DNA of 64,000 nucleotides from Luteolibacter sp. Y139 (GTDB lineage: Bacteria; Verrucomicrobiota; Verrucomicrobiia; Verrucomicrobiales; Akkermansiaceae): assembly GCF_038066715.1 (NCBI RefSeq), contig NZ_JBBUKT010000016.1, forward strand, positions 62,001 through 126,000, in the 5' to 3' direction. Positions 8,901-18,709 of the stretch are shown piece by piece. Both the position numbers and the translations under genes were made by a program. Position 1 is the stretch's first letter. Each line of letters opens with the position of its first letter. The notes under the pieces are model-generated. The model did not search any database. It worked only from the letters and a program-made list of their open reading frames with translations, and was not told the DNA's origin.

Positions 8901-11081
8901 CTGCCGATTCATGCGGAAGCCGGGTTGCTGCGCTTCGGGCCGCGTGACCGTGCGGCGGCGGTACTGTTTTGGGAATCGTGGGACGATCCGGCGAAGACAC
9001 GTCTCGCAGGACAGTTCGCGTCCTACGGGAAGCGTCGTAGTTTGTTCGCAGGAGGCGACGAGATTGAATCGTGGAAGAAGAGGCTCGCGGAATCGTTTGC
9101 GAAGTGGAGCGCCGACCACGGTCTGTTCACCGAAGTGCACGCGACCAAGGCGGCCGACTATCTTTCTGAGGAACTTGCAGCCGGAGGGGCCTTTCTTGTT
9201 TCTGCCGTCGCGGCCGAATTGAGCCGCCAATTTCAGCAAGCCCTGGTGGCGAAGCGGGCGGAGAGTATTTTCAAGGAGTTGCTCGGTGACCAGGACGCTC
9301 CCGCCTTCGTTCGCTACGAGATTGCCCGTGACTGGCTGGCGGGATTCGCGGTGAATCATCCGGAGGCTCTCACGGATACGCCTGCCGAGTTGCTGCCGGC
9401 AGTGATCGATGAAGCGGCGGTTCATTTCTCTCGCGGCGGCTTCGAGCAACGCGCGGTGAAAACGGTGCCTCTCTCGTTCCGTGTAGAGGGGCTGCGTTCC
9501 AGCCACACGCGGATCGTCGGTGGTGCGCTGGAGATTCACTATAGCGAATTCCTGGATCGCCTCGATCGGCATGAGCGCACCGATGCTACTGCCTTCCGTG
9601 CCTTGGCAGAGCGCAAGTCGCAGCTCACCGGTGCCAAGCGCCAGACCATGCGGCTGGATGAATTCAAGCCGAAGGTGATGAGCGCCTTCGTCCGAAACCG
9701 TCTCATCGACGAGGTCTATCTTCCATTGATCGGCGACAACCTTGCCAAGCAGCTCGGCACCGCCGGCGCGAACACGCGCACCGACCGCATGGGCCTGCTG
9801 CTGTTGATCTCGCCGCCCGGCTACGGCAAGACGACCATCATGGAGTACGTCGCCAATCGTCTCGGCCTCACGTTCGTGAAGATCAATGGTCCGGCTCTCG
9901 GTCATCGCGTGCTTTCGCTTGATCCCGCCGAGGCGCCGAATGCCTCCGCCCGCATGGAAGTCGAGCGCGCCAACCTCGCGCTGGAGATGGGCGACAATGT
10001 GATGCTATACCTCGACGACATCCAGCACACCGATCCCGAGTTCTTGCAGAAGTTCATCAGCCTCTGCGATGCCCAGCGGAAGATCGAGGGTGTGTGGAAG
10101 GGCCAGGCGCGGACCTATGACTTGCGTGGCCGGAAGGTCGCCGTCGTCATGGCGGGCAATCCTTACACCGAAAGCGGCGGCAAGTTCCAGATCCCGGACA
10201 TGCTCGCGAACCGCGCCGACACCTACAATCTCGGCGACATCCTCGGCGGCCACGAGGCTGCCTTCAAAGGAAGTTACATTGAGAACTCGCTCACTTCGAA
10301 CGCCACGCTCTCGAAGCTCGCCAGTCGCTCGCAGAAGGACGTGCTGATGCTCATCCGCGTCGCCGAAACGGGCACGCGCGATGGTGCCGACTTCGAGGGC
10401 AACTACACCCCCGCCGAAGTGGAAGAGATGCTCGCCGTGGTGAAGCACCTGCTCACCGTCCGCGACACCATTCTACGGGTGAACCTCCAATACATCGCCA
10501 GCGCCGCGCAGGAAGACGCCTATCGAAACGAGCCGCCCTTCAAGCTCCAGGGTTCGTATCGAAACATGAACCGCATCGCCGAGAAGGTGCTGCCGCTCAT
10601 GACTCCGGAAGAAGTGCGGCAGATCGTCATCGATCACTACCGCAGCGAATCGCAGAACCTCACCACCGCCGCCGAGGCGAACTTGCTGAAGTTCTACGAG
10701 ATGGAAGGCATGCTCGATGAGAAGCAGGCCACGCGCTGGGAGCAGATCAAGAAGGAGTTCGGCAAGCGCAGGCTGCTCGGCGCCGGCGGCGAGAACGATC
10801 CCATCGCCCGTGTCGTCGCGCAGCTCACCCAATTCAACGACGGCCTCGAAGCGATCAAGGACGGCATCTCACGAGCGGGCGAACGCTATGCCGCTCCCCA
10901 GTCACTCGCTGATCAAACCATCGGCCAGCTTCGCACCATCATCGAAGGCCTCCGTGCAGTTCCCGTGCAAGTGGACATCAAGGTCGTGCCCGTGCAGGAC
11001 GAGAAGAGAAGCATTGAAAGCGTCGACTCGTCCGACAAACCGCCTTTGGCCTTCGAGCCGGAAGTGAGGCAAACGGATTAA
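5997..11081 (+). CDS. Giant AAA+ ATPase, 'DNA repair ATPase' (DUF3686) family
   Basis: From the ATG at 5997 the protein is 1,694 residues. The N-terminal half (about 20-480) is strand-rich and matches what is known of DUF3686 proteins, annotated as ATPases involved in DNA repair. A long helical and coiled-coil region covers about 500-900. The AAA+ core is C-terminal: Walker A SPPGYGKTT at 1272-1280 (Lys1278), Walker B MLYLDDIQ with Asp1340-Asp1341, and a sensor-like MAGNPYTESGGKF segment followed by the Arg of ANRAD. The second Walker B acidic residue is Asp instead of Glu. The gene closes the YqiJ-flotillin module, and its partners suggest a membrane-microdomain-associated remodeller; a DNA repair role is by family name only. 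An alternative GTG start at 5970 lies inside a hairpin. Confidence 0.85.
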   Translation: MAEETPKPDQLEGGAYEVIRARLDKHAATLRTGLDALNVERLQVFGGIETALLATERVSTEHNCVARDLVAIGKHRFLFGYNIQFGLKQTTDIKDVFAAYDFSPESRSFTALPVEEVLAGPRFAEDFAYLFKYYREAVFLKFMLIGPHLYLVMRAGKTIDDIKAFKWRLDGDGTLEYLGNRFDHECVFPAQQEFQWQRAHRGMHRAGVHPHISIEDRVFVETVGGDLTVKVEDNTATGQGIYSEPVSESDQTLDDAEIFYATVGSLILLKILPYRETLHRYLVFNEKTKTVHRIDAIGDSCVLLPDDHGLIFANGYLLQTGEAKTFDHGLLDMRFERKVASSNGEDVLYSFYNRAAGDYVLLSYNRIQQSVETPIVCSGYSLFGDGELVLFRGDGQPQKHHALQIWQTPYLDDETSTAAATNKDSFLYKIGNPELVRGMAESRELLTLLNKDDSFAGLYLDIVKQAGDLLDAYFWLDRSECQSLAAPVREIKRAGEAAIGEFEKVQKLRAVAAERTAVVRTAVEKLVRETQTSPPDALQGFVHQLAGLRKLRGEIIGLRDVRYTDAATIAAFEKEVVETSDAVSARTVDFLLGEDSLKSYAAAIDTQEAALAKIAKVTEADEVATALDQAATELEMLIEIVGGLKIADATQTTAIIERISALYARLNGTRGSLRNKRKELARGEGEAQFAAQMKLLSQALANYLDLCDTPEKCDESLTRLMVQVEELEGKFAEFDEYIEQISTRREEIYDAFEGRRTQLVEARGKRAGAFFKSAERILAGIRNRVSSLGEVEEIHSYFAADPMIEKVRDLIGQLQEMGDTVKADDLQTRLKTLREDGVRQLKDKKDLYVDGENVIRFGKNAFNVNTQPLEMAIVPHEDAMAFHLTGTKFYEPITDAEFLATREAWDLEVPSESPRVARVEYLVWQFLYRGAASNDLLAGVQAFMQPRYAEGYTKGIHDEDAAKILALLLPIHAEAGLLRFGPRDRAAAVLFWESWDDPAKTRLAGQFASYGKRRSLFAGGDEIESWKKRLAESFAKWSADHGLFTEVHATKAADYLSEELAAGGAFLVSAVAAELSRQFQQALVAKRAESIFKELLGDQDAPAFVRYEIARDWLAGFAVNHPEALTDTPAELLPAVIDEAAVHFSRGGFEQRAVKTVPLSFRVEGLRSSHTRIVGGALEIHYSEFLDRLDRHERTDATAFRALAERKSQLTGAKRQTMRLDEFKPKVMSAFVRNRLIDEVYLPLIGDNLAKQLGTAGANTRTDRMGLLLLISPPGYGKTTIMEYVANRLGLTFVKINGPALGHRVLSLDPAEAPNASARMEVERANLALEMGDNVMLYLDDIQHTDPEFLQKFISLCDAQRKIEGVWKGQARTYDLRGRKVAVVMAGNPYTESGGKFQIPDMLANRADTYNLGDILGGHEAAFKGSYIENSLTSNATLSKLASRSQKDVLMLIRVAETGTRDGADFEGNYTPAEVEEMLAVVKHLLTVRDTILRVNLQYIASAAQEDAYRNEPPFKLQGSYRNMNRIAEKVLPLMTPEEVRQIVIDHYRSESQNLTTAAEANLLKFYEMEGMLDEKQATRWEQIKKEFGKRRLLGAGGENDPIARVVAQLTQFNDGLEAIKDGISRAGERYAAPQSLADQTIGQLRTIIEGLRAVPVQVDIKVVPVQDEKRSIESVDSSDKPPLAFEPEVRQTD

Positions 11082-11099
11082 AGGCGGGCGCTTGATGCA

Positions 11100-11528
11100 T
11101 CACGACTCCCGCGACCATCGGAACTTGCGCTCCGCTTCAGTGATGGGCTGGTCGTTGATGCTGGCATAGCGGCGGGCCATGTAGCCGTGTTCATCGAACT
11201 CCCAGTTTTCATTGCCATGGCTGCGCCACCACTGGCCGGTTTCGTCGTGCCATTCGTATTCGAAGCGCACGGCGATGCGGTTGCCGGTGAAGGCCCACAG
11301 GGTTTTCTTCAGGCGATAGTCGAGCTCGCGCTGCCACTTCTTTGTTAGAAACGCGACGACCTCCTCGCGGCCGTTGAGGAAGTCGGTGCGGTTCCGCCAT
11401 TCGGTGTCTTCGGTGTAGGCGAGGGAGACCCGTTGCGGATCGCGGGTGTTCCATGCGTCTTCGGCGGCCTGGACCTTTTGGAGGGCGGTTTCTTCGGTGA
11501 AGGGTGGGAGTGGCGGGCGTGGATTCAT
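11100..11528 (-). CDS. DUF1348 / NTF2-like (SnoaL-fold) small protein
   Basis: The 142-residue protein has the compact alpha+beta cone-fold pattern of the nuclear transport factor 2 superfamily. Motifs such as [33 protein letters not shown] and [13 protein letters not shown] match the DUF1348 family closely over its full length. Members are small cytoplasmic proteins of uncertain biochemical role. Its ATG overlaps the stop codon of the upstream PPOX gene (ATGA at 11525-11528), so the two are translationally coupled. It is the last gene of the minus-strand cluster and is convergent with the giant ATPase, with only 18 bases between them. Confidence 0.88.
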   Translation of the reverse strand: MNPRPPLPPFTEETALQKVQAAEDAWNTRDPQRVSLAYTEDTEWRNRTDFLNGREEVVAFLTKKWQRELDYRLKKTLWAFTGNRIAVRFEYEWHDETGQWWRSHGNENWEFDEHGYMARRYASINDQPITEAERKFRWSRES

Positions 11529-12127
11529 GGCGATGTCGGTGGATGGAGTTGGGATTCGAGTTCGGCGATGCGCGCCTTGAGAGGGGCGATCGCCTCAGTC
11601 ACTTCGGCGGCAGTGTAGCGCGGGGTGATGTACTTCGGGCAGTTCCAGTCGTAGGAGACGATCCGGATCCGGAAGATGCGCTCGGTCAGCTTCACCATAT
11701 CGGGCGCGGCGATTTGGGCGACCAATTCGGGATGCTCGCGGGCATCGAGCACCTCGGCGTGGCCGAGCAGTTTGAGCCGCACGCGCTGGGGATAGTCCAT
11801 GAGGAACAGGCATACCCGGTCGTTCACGGCGAGATTGCCGGTGCTGAGCATCTGGCGGTTGCCCTTGTAGTCGGCGAAGGCGATTTCATTCGGCGAGATG
11901 ACTTTCGCGAAGCCCGCCGGGCCGCCGCGGTGTTGGACATAAGGCCAGCCGGTCTCATTGACGCTGGACAGGTAGAAGCTGTCGCGTGATTCGATGAAAT
12001 CAATCTCATCCGGCCCCAACGGATCGTTTTGGATCGCCGGAGGGAGCGATTGGGAGCGGCCATAGTAGTGCTGCTGTGCGGCCCGCACCGCCGGGGTGAA
12101 GGCGACTTCGAGGAATTTGTGGGCCAT
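11525..12127 (-). CDS. Pyridoxamine 5'-phosphate oxidase-like flavin-binding protein
   Basis: The 200-residue product starts at the ATG at 12125-12127 ([14 protein letters not shown]). It contains the split-barrel FMN-binding signature: [64 protein letters not shown]. These are typical of PPOX-family proteins that bind flavin and reduce or sequester small molecules or reactive species. The C-terminal about 50 residues ([13 protein letters not shown] plus a helix) match the longer bacterial subgroup. The reading frame extends 17 codons further upstream, but without family similarity. It is coupled by an ATGA overlap to the DUF1348 gene, and the DsrE-like gene lies upstream on the same strand. 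Confidence 0.85.
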   Translation of the reverse strand: MAHKFLEVAFTPAVRAAQQHYYGRSQSLPPAIQNDPLGPDEIDFIESRDSFYLSSVNETGWPYVQHRGGPAGFAKVISPNEIAFADYKGNRQMLSTGNLAVNDRVCLFLMDYPQRVRLKLLGHAEVLDAREHPELVAQIAAPDMVKLTERIFRIRIVSYDWNCPKYITPRYTAAEVTEAIAPLKARIAELESQLHPPTSP

Positions 12128-12207
12128 GGCGATGGGAATGGTTCGGACTGAATTGGATGGGGCTACCGGTGAGCACACTTGACGTGGCCGACCGGATTTT
12201 GGTGCGG

Positions 12208-12579
12208 TTAGAACACCAGCACCTGCCAGCCGTCAGCGAGGTAGCGCCTCAGGCTGAGCAGGCCGGTGGGACCCGCCGCAGTGTTGTCCTTCTTTTCCGG
12301 AACGCCGGAGGCTTCGAGGCCTTCGGTCGCACCGAAAACGGCCGCGCAGGCACAGGACGCGCCTACCACGAGGTCGCGCACTTCATTGTAGAGGGCATTG
12401 GCCGGATGAGTGATCTTCGAAAGCTGCTCGGGCCAGCGGGTGCCAGTGCCGATGAAGCTGACTTCTACCTCGTCTCCGGCCTGCTTGCCTTCGGCGGCCA
12501 CGGCGAGCGCATTGAATGCCCGGGCAAGGGCTTCTTCTCCGGCCTTGGGATCGCTGATGAGAATGACGGCTGTTTTCAT
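12208..12579 (-). CDS. DsrE/DsrF-like sulfur-relay family protein
   Basis: From the ATG at 12577-12579 the product is 123 residues: MKTAVILISDPKAGEEALAR, then AGDEVEVSFIGTGTRW, ending in LRRYLADGWQVLVF. This is the Rossmann-like alpha/beta order of DsrE-type proteins, with a central region NEVRDLVVGASCACAAVFGA holding two cysteines where DsrE proteins carry their active thiol. The upstream 42 codons of open frame are leader or promoter DNA containing the LysR-type palindrome and are unlikely to be translated. The gene heads the minus-strand cluster DsrE - PPOX - DUF1348 and is divergent from the LysR regulator, which probably controls it. Confidence 0.75.
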   Translation of the reverse strand: MKTAVILISDPKAGEEALARAFNALAVAAEGKQAGDEVEVSFIGTGTRWPEQLSKITHPANALYNEVRDLVVGASCACAAVFGATEGLEASGVPEKKDNTAAGPTGLLSLRRYLADGWQVLVF

Positions 12580-12689
12580 GGTGTCGCTTGATGTCTGTTG
12601 GTGGTGTGCTCGCGGGAATGGTTCCCGGTCGACGAGCACATCCTGCCGCGATCCGCGTACTTTGGATAATGCCGCTTCGCTGTTGCAGC

Positions 12690-12706
12690 TATGCCGGATC
12701 GGCATA
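12690..12706. promoter_or_regulatory. LysR-type T-N11-A palindromic operator
   Basis: The sequence TATGCCG-GAT-CGGCATA is a perfect 7-3-7 palindrome and contains the T-N11-A pattern recognised by LysR-family regulators. It lies 10 bases before the GTG of the LysR gene and about 110 bases before the DsrE-like start, where an autoregulatory and divergent-activation site is expected. Binding by the adjacent regulator is inferred from position. Confidence 0.7.
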
Positions 12707-12716
12707 ACATAGTGGC

Positions 12717-13601
12717 GTGATTGATCGCATCCGTTCGTTGCTGGCCGTCATCGAAGAGGGCAGCGTCAACCGCGCCGCAGTCCGGCTACGCATCACCCAG
12801 CCCGCCCTGAGCCGGCAGATGAAACTGCTGGAATCTGAAGTCGGCGGGCGCCTGCTGGAGCGTGGATCCAGCGGTGTGACACCCACCGGCCTCGGCCACG
12901 CGCTGGTCAAGGTCATGCGTCCCGTCGTCGATTCCTACGATGCAGCGCTGGCCGACGTGCGTCGCCAAGCGCGCGGCTTCCGCTCGGAATTGCGCGTGGG
13001 ATTCCTGATCTCCGCCGCGCAGCCCATCCTGACTCCTGCCCTCGAGCGGCTGCGCAACACGCATCCGGAGATCAAGCTCAAGCTCCACGACATGTCGCCC
13101 AAGGAACAGATCGACGCCTTGGAAGCCGGGGAGATCGATCTCGCCCTGATCGGCCAGGAAGGGGCGGTCGCCGCGCGTGATTTCCATAGCCTCAAGCTCG
13201 GCTCCCTCGGCGTGTGCGCCGCGCTTTCCTCCGGGGACCCGCTGGCAGCGCGGAAGCGGATCGCCATCAAGGATCTCGCCGGCCGCGATTTCATCGGCGC
13301 GGATGAAGATCATATGCCGGGAAGAAACCGCTGGATCGCTTCCCTCTGCCGGTCGGCTGGTTTCAAGCCGCGCTTCTTGTCGATCATCGACGGGATCACG
13401 CACATGCTGTCGATGGTGGCTTCCGAATCAGCGGTCACCTTGCTGCCGGATTACTTCAGGGCGGCCAGCCACCCGGGCGTCACCTTCGTGCCAGTCGCGG
13501 ATGCGAATGCACGCTGGGACCTAATCGTGCTGTGGCAACGCGGCAAAACCTCCGCGGCCACAACCGCCCTCGTCGCCGCGCTCAAGGCGACCGCATCGTA
13601 G
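12717..13601 (+). CDS. LysR-family transcriptional regulator
   Basis: The 294-residue protein has an N-terminal winged helix-turn-helix (about 1-60; VNRAAVRLRITQPALSRQMK, ESEVGGRLLERG) and a periplasmic-binding-protein-like effector domain (about 90-294; LRVGFLISAAQPILTPALER, GEIDLALIGQ). This is full length for LysR regulators. The start is GTG at 12717, because the first helix of the HTH begins immediately and the operator palindrome ends only 10 bases upstream. It is divergent from the DsrE/PPOX/DUF1348 cluster, so the usual model is small-molecule-dependent activation of that cluster plus autorepression. The effector is unknown. Confidence 0.95.
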   Translation: MIDRIRSLLAVIEEGSVNRAAVRLRITQPALSRQMKLLESEVGGRLLERGSSGVTPTGLGHALVKVMRPVVDSYDAALADVRRQARGFRSELRVGFLISAAQPILTPALERLRNTHPEIKLKLHDMSPKEQIDALEAGEIDLALIGQEGAVAARDFHSLKLGSLGVCAALSSGDPLAARKRIAIKDLAGRDFIGADEDHMPGRNRWIASLCRSAGFKPRFLSIIDGITHMLSMVASESAVTLLPDYFRAASHPGVTFVPVADANARWDLIVLWQRGKTSAATTALVAALKATAS

Positions 13602-13628
13602 CTAGAGGCTCCTAACAGTCCGAGCCCC

Positions 13629-16600
13629 TTATTGAGGTTCCATCACCCTCAGCCGCAGGTAACCCTTGCCCATCTCCGGCTTCGCCACCGTGGCAGTCAC
13701 CGGCACACCTCCCGAGCCGATCTCGCCTTGGTTGACGATTTCCCAACTCCACGAAAACTCCGAGAGATCGATGGAAAACTCGACCCGGAATTGAATGCCC
13801 GCGGCCACCGCCTGCACTGAAGGCGTGTAGGTGTAGCTGAGGACTTCGCCATCTCCATCGAAGGTGACCGGAAGCACGCCTGGCTTGCTGGGATCCATGC
13901 CCAGCGCGAACTTCACCAGGTTTGGAATATCATCGCCCTGCGGCGTCGCATCGTCTGCGCCGGGACCGTCGGTGCTGGTGCTGCCGGGGAAATAGGTCTG
14001 CCGCCAGCCTTCGAGGATCGTGGCCGTGGTGAAGAAATCGACTCCAGTGTAGACGGTCCCGATGCTGCTCGTGGCATAGGCCGCCACCGCATAGGTCGTA
14101 TTCGGCTGTAGCCCGGCAGCGGTGGTATTGAAGGCCCCCGTGGTGCCGCTGACCACGATGCGCGTCACGCCTTCCGCCCCGATCCGCGGATTTTCACTCA
14201 CGCTGAGGCTTGAGAAAACGATGCCGCGTTCCGTGACCAGAGCATCGCCTTGGGAAATCACGTCGCCACCGAGCACCGCGGTGTCATCCGTCACCTCGCC
14301 GATGGTCGGACCCGTGATCGTGGGCAGCGCAGGCGCGGGTCCTGTTAGAACGTGCACGTGCTCCAGCTTGCTCCCGATTCCCGTAACCAGCCGGCCGCTC
14401 AGCGCGCCGTTGCCCGTGATCTCCACGGGAGTGAGGCTCAGGACCGTGCTGCCATCGCCAAGGCCGGATGGGAGATAGCCCCACGCATACAGACGTCCAT
14501 CCGATGTCACCGCGAGGCTGTGCCGCAGGCCCGCGCGGATCTTCACCACCGTCTTGCCCGCCAGCGCGCCGCTCATGTCCACCATCACCGGAGAGCTGCT
14601 GGAGTTAGCCGTCGCATCACCGAGTTGGCCGCTTGTATTCGCGCCCCATGCATATACCTCGCCCTCGCTGGTGACTGCGAGCGCATGGCTGTAGCCGCAA
14701 CTGATCGCCGTGACCGTTTTCCCCGCGAGGACTCCCGTGACATCCACCCCCACCGGTGCGGCACGATCGGTAGTGGTGCCATCACCCAGCGCTCCTTGCC
14801 CGTTCGAGCCCCACGCATAGACCCTTCCTTCGCTGGTGAGGGCCAGACTCCTCTCGTTCCAGGCGCTGATCGCAGTGATCGTCTTCCCGGCAAGCGCGCC
14901 GCTCATGTCGACCGCCACCGGCGATGCTTCCGATGGCCCGGCCGCACCGGTGCCAAGCTGCCCGGCATTGTTCAGGCCCCACGCATAAAGTTCACCCCCG
15001 CTCGCCAGCGCCAGCGTGAATCCGTCGCCGACGCTCACCGCCGTCATCGTCTTGCCCGCCAGCACGCCGCTGTCATCCACCGGGTAAGGCGTATTCGCCG
15101 GGAAAAACCCTCCATGCCCGAGCTGGCCGTAGGCGCCATTGCCCCACATGAAGATCTTTCCATCGCCCGTCAGCGCGGCACTCGCCGCATTGCCCGCACT
15201 GATCGCGGTGACGGTGTGACCGAGTAGCGCGCGATGCATGTCCACCGGCACCGCCACATTGCTGAAGGTGCTCGTGCTATTGCCCAGCTCGCCATAAATG
15301 TTCGCCCCCCACGCAAACAGCTTCCCGTCCCCGGTCCGTACCAGCGTGTGTCCCCAGCCATCTTCCACCTCCGCGATCGTCTGGCCCCACAGCGCTCCGG
15401 ATTGATCGATCGCCACCGGCTCGGCGCGATCCGTCGTGGTGCCATCGCCGATGCGTCCCGACTCATTGACACCCCACCCGAGGAAGGCAGAGCCCGAGGG
15501 CGCTCCACCATTTCCCGTCAGGATGATCTCGAATGTGGTCTGATCCGGATCGTTGCTCGTGAGGTAGAGCGCCGCCGTCTTCGTCCCCTCGCTGTCAGGA
15601 GTGAAGGTGACTGTTAGACTCGTGCTGCCTCCCGCAGTCACCGATGTCGAAGGCGGGGTCGTGATCGCAAACAATCCCAGATCCAGCCCGGCTTTCGTCA
15701 CCGTGAGTCCAGCCATGGCACCCGTTCCTACATTGGAAATGTCGAAGGAGATCTCCTGGCTGCTGCCCACCGCTTGCGTTCCCCAACTGCAAACCGAACC
15801 GCTCACCAACGCCTTGCCCGGCGATTGCGACACCGCGATGTCCGCCTCCACCGGCAGCGCCCCATGCGCGAGCGCCACGAGGTGTTCTCCGCCGATGTCG
15901 ATGCGCGAGATCATCTTGCCATGAAGCTGGCCGCTCATGTCACCCGCCACCGGACTCAGCCGATTGAACATCAGCCCGCCCGACTGCCCTTCGGCAAGGG
16001 CACCCCAGCCAAAATACTCCGTCCCGGAAGCCGAGGTCGCCATCGTCACCCCCTGTCCGGCGGTAATGCTCCCGAGAAGCTTCCCCGCCAGCGCGCTGCT
16101 CACATCCACCGCCACCGGACTCGTCCGCTGGCTCTTGGTGCCATCGCCAAGCTGGCCGCTCTCGTTCGCACCCCACGCATACGCCTTCCCGGCAGCAAGG
16201 ACCGCGGTATATCCATAGCCGGCGGAAAGCTGCGACACGCGATTCCCCGATGACGGCTGTGGGATCGCTGACAGATCCACCAGCACCGGCGTGTTGCTGC
16301 TCGTCAGCGTCCCATCGCCAAAGGCTCCGGTGCTGTTGTCGCCCCACGCGTAGCACAAGTCATCCGTGGTCGTGACGATCGTGTGCTCGTCCCCCGCACT
16401 GATGAGGTCAATGAATTTGCCCGCCAGTGCTCCGGTGACTTCGGCAGGCGTGTTGTAAAACGCGCCGCCACCCGTCCCGAGCCTGCCATTGGAGTTGTAG
16501 CCCCACGCATAGAGCTTCCCATCGGAGGTCACCGCGAAGCTGTGATGCGTGCCAGCCTCGATCTTGATGACCGTCTTCCCATCGACCAATCCACCGGCAC

Positions 16601-18659
16601 CAACTGCCACCGGTTGCGTCTGGAACAAATACGATCCGATCCCGAGCTGCCCCTGGCCATTGTCACCCCACGCATACACCTTCCCCTCCGAAGTCAGTGC
16701 CAGGCAATGCTTCCCTCCCACGGAAACCGTAGTCACGAACTTCCCCGCCAGAGCCCCGCTCGTCAGCACCGCCACCGGCGAAGCGCTGTCGACCTGATTG
16801 CCACTGCCGAGCTGGCCCACGTCATTGACGCCCCACGCATACACGAGCCCGTCCTGGTCCACCGCCACTGTGTGGTAGCTCCCCGCGTCCAGATCGCGCA
16901 GGAAGCGTCCGGCCAGCACGCCCGTCTTGTCCACATGCACCGCGGAGGTGCGGGAAAGGGTGCTGCCATCACCGATCTGTCCGAAGGTATTGCCCATCCA
17001 CCCATAGCCATCCCAGTCCATCTCGGTCGCACCGGAGCCATCGACCGGAATCCGGAAGGGATTGGCAAAAGCGCCGCTGCTCGTGCTGGTCACACTCACC
17101 ATCGCATTCTTCGCACCGGAGGAGGTGGGACTGAAACGCACGTGAAACACCGCCGTCTCTCCCGCCCCCAGCGTCGTCGCGGTGAGTCCCAGCACCTCGA
17201 ACTGCTCCGCATCCGCACCCGAGGCCGTCACCGTCAGTCCCTCCAGCGGCAGTTGCCCGTCATTGCGGATCGTGAAAGGCCGGAGCTCCTGCGAATGCAG
17301 CGGCAGGTTGCTGAAATGAACCGTGCTTTGGTTGTCGGTCCGCTGCGATCCACCGGCTCCCACGCCATTGAAAACCTGGAGGTAAGGCGCGGGATCCTGT
17401 GCCGCGAGTAGATAGCCGCCGAAGGAGTTGATAGAGATCGCCGTCGCGATCTTCCGGTCCAGCGGCCCCGTCATGTTCACGGCCACCGGAGTGTGGCTGT
17501 CGGTCGTGCTGCCATCGCCGAGTTGACCGTGCTCATTTTGTCCACAGGCATAGACCTTGCCGTCCGACGTCAGCATCAGGTGGAAATCCAGACCCGCCAC
17601 GATGTCCGTCACCGTCTTGCCCGCGAGAGCTCCGCTCATGTCCACGGCGACCGGCTCGTAGCGGTCGGTGGTGGTGCCATCGCCGAGCTGGCCGTGATCA
17701 TTGCGCCCCCATGCATAGACCTTGCCGTCCGAGGTCAAGGCCATCGAGGTGAGCACTCCCGCTGAGACCTTGGCCACGGTCTTCCCTGCCAAGGCTCCAT
17801 CCATGGTGATCAGGACGGGAGAACTGGCGCTGGCGGTGCTTCCCGTGCCCAGAGTCCCCCAGCTACCGCTGCCCCATCCGTAAACTTTTCCCTCTGTCGT
17901 CACGGCCAGCGAATGCGACTGGCCGGCACTGATGTCCGTCACCGTCTTGCCGGACAGCTCCCCGTTCATGTTCACAGCCACGGGTTCGGCGCTGATGCCC
18001 TGGCTACCGGTTCCGAGCTCGTATCCGAAGTTGCGGCCCCACCCGTAGATTTTTCCCTCCGAGGTCAGAGCCAGGCTGAACGGACCGCCTGCGCTGATCT
18101 TCGTGACCGTCTTGCCGGCGAGCGCTCCGGTCGCGATGACCTCCACCGGGACCAGTTCGGGATCCGGGAAGGTTAAGGGGGAGTCTTGATACATTTCGCC
18201 ATTGCCTACGGCCCCGAAATAAGTGTCGCCCCAGGCATAGACCTTTCCTTCCGACGTCAGCACCAGCGAGTGATCGTTGCCGACTGACACATCCGTGATC
18301 GTCTTCCCGGCCAGCACCCCGCTCATGTCCACCGCTACCGGCTCGGGGCTTCCCATCACGGTACCATTCCCCAGCGCTCCGCCCGCTCCAGCGATTCCGC
18401 CCCATGCATAGAGTTTGCCATCGGACGCCAGCGCCAGCGCCGTGTGGTTCGAGCCCTGCATCAGCGTGATGGATTTCCCTGCCAGCGCGCCGCTGGTCAC
18501 CACCGGGCTCGGCGTCAGGCGTTGCTCGGAGGTGCCATCGCCGATCTGGCCGAAGTTATTCCAGCCCCAGCCATAGCAATCGGCAGCTCGCGCCGGTTGG
18601 AGAACTCCGGAGAGGGTGGCTAGCAGAAGACAACTCAGGGAAACAAAGGTCGCTTTCAT
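13629..18659 (-). CDS. Exported RCC1-repeat protein, three seven-bladed propellers
   Basis: From the ATG at 18657-18659 the protein is 1,676 residues with a Sec signal peptide (residues 1-26). I count 21 RCC1-type repeats of about 50 residues, each marked by a YAWG..N..GQLGDGT-like core and an LAGKTVT / [10 protein letters not shown] pair. They fall into three blocks of seven, at about 26-415, 545-950 and 1055-1465, consistent with three seven-bladed propellers. The blocks are separated by two strand-rich 'choice-of-anchor D'-like domains (about 425-545 and 955-1055). The C-terminus adds an FN3-like domain and a GW..Y module ([11 protein letters not shown]) common in verrucomicrobial exported proteins. 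Likely cell-surface or secreted; binding partner unknown. The upstream TTG at 18674 is not preferred as start. Confidence 0.88.
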   Translation of the reverse strand: MKATFVSLSCLLLATLSGVLQPARAADCYGWGWNNFGQIGDGTSEQRLTPSPVVTSGALAGKSITLMQGSNHTALALASDGKLYAWGGIAGAGGALGNGTVMGSPEPVAVDMSGVLAGKTITDVSVGNDHSLVLTSEGKVYAWGDTYFGAVGNGEMYQDSPLTFPDPELVPVEVIATGALAGKTVTKISAGGPFSLALTSEGKIYGWGRNFGYELGTGSQGISAEPVAVNMNGELSGKTVTDISAGQSHSLAVTTEGKVYGWGSGSWGTLGTGSTASASSPVLITMDGALAGKTVAKVSAGVLTSMALTSDGKVYAWGRNDHGQLGDGTTTDRYEPVAVDMSGALAGKTVTDIVAGLDFHLMLTSDGKVYACGQNEHGQLGDGSTTDSHTPVAVNMTGPLDRKIATAISINSFGGYLLAAQDPAPYLQVFNGVGAGGSQRTDNQSTVHFSNLPLHSQELRPFTIRNDGQLPLEGLTVTASGADAEQFEVLGLTATTLGAGETAVFHVRFSPTSSGAKNAMVSVTSTSSGAFANPFRIPVDGSGATEMDWDGYGWMGNTFGQIGDGSTLSRTSAVHVDKTGVLAGRFLRDLDAGSYHTVAVDQDGLVYAWGVNDVGQLGSGNQVDSASPVAVLTSGALAGKFVTTVSVGGKHCLALTSEGKVYAWGDNGQGQLGIGSYLFQTQPVAVGAGGLVDGKTVIKIEAGTHHSFAVTSDGKLYAWGYNSNGRLGTGGGAFYNTPAEVTGALAGKFIDLISAGDEHTIVTTTDDLCYAWGDNSTGAFGDGTLTSSNTPVLVDLSAIPQPSSGNRVSQLSAGYGYTAVLAAGKAYAWGANESGQLGDGTKSQRTSPVAVDVSSALAGKLLGSITAGQGVTMATSASGTEYFGWGALAEGQSGGLMFNRLSPVAGDMSGQLHGKMISRIDIGGEHLVALAHGALPVEADIAVSQSPGKALVSGSVCSWGTQAVGSSQEISFDISNVGTGAMAGLTVTKAGLDLGLFAITTPPSTSVTAGGSTSLTVTFTPDSEGTKTAALYLTSNDPDQTTFEIILTGNGGAPSGSAFLGWGVNESGRIGDGTTTDRAEPVAIDQSGALWGQTIAEVEDGWGHTLVRTGDGKLFAWGANIYGELGNSTSTFSNVAVPVDMHRALLGHTVTAISAGNAASAALTGDGKIFMWGNGAYGQLGHGGFFPANTPYPVDDSGVLAGKTMTAVSVGDGFTLALASGGELYAWGLNNAGQLGTGAAGPSEASPVAVDMSGALAGKTITAISAWNERSLALTSEGRVYAWGSNGQGALGDGTTTDRAAPVGVDVTGVLAGKTVTAISCGYSHALAVTSEGEVYAWGANTSGQLGDATANSSSSPVMVDMSGALAGKTVVKIRAGLRHSLAVTSDGRLYAWGYLPSGLGDGSTVLSLTPVEITGNGALSGRLVTGIGSKLEHVHVLTGPAPALPTITGPTIGEVTDDTAVLGGDVISQGDALVTERGIVFSSLSVSENPRIGAEGVTRIVVSGTTGAFNTTAAGLQPNTTYAVAAYATSSIGTVYTGVDFFTTATILEGWRQTYFPGSTSTDGPGADDATPQGDDIPNLVKFALGMDPSKPGVLPVTFDGDGEVLSYTYTPSVQAVAAGIQFRVEFSIDLSEFSWSWEIVNQGEIGSGGVPVTATVAKPEMGKGYLRLRVMEPQ

Positions 18660-18677
18660 GGGAGGGGTCGTCAAAAG

Positions 18678-18709
18678 CCGGTCAGGAACAGGGAAGTCCT
18701 GCTGACCGG
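18678..18709 (-). terminator. Stem-loop between GH43 gene and RCC1 gene, followed by CTTTT
   Basis: On the minus strand the arms CCGGTCAG and CTGACCGG pair perfectly, with an inner CAGG/CCTG stem, and CTTTTG follows. It lies about 215 bases after the GH43 stop and 19 bases before the RCC1-protein ATG. It may terminate GH43 transcripts or act as a leader hairpin controlling the RCC1 gene. The remaining DNA at 18710-18924 shows no gene. Confidence 0.5.

Noticed and set aside
7770-9905. 711-codon open frame on the minus strand opposite the giant ATPase
   Set aside because: It lies entirely antisense to a gene with strong family motifs. In GC-rich DNA the opposite frame is often open, and the translation shows no recognised domain.
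14352-17411. Long plus-strand frames opposite the RCC1-repeat gene
   Set aside because: They are shadows of a repetitive gene and show repeated His/Arg-rich segments without function.
13629-18659. Direct repeats resembling a CRISPR array
   Set aside because: The periodicity (about 150 bases) is a coding repeat of the RCC1 propellers in frame, with no short identical repeats or unique spacers.
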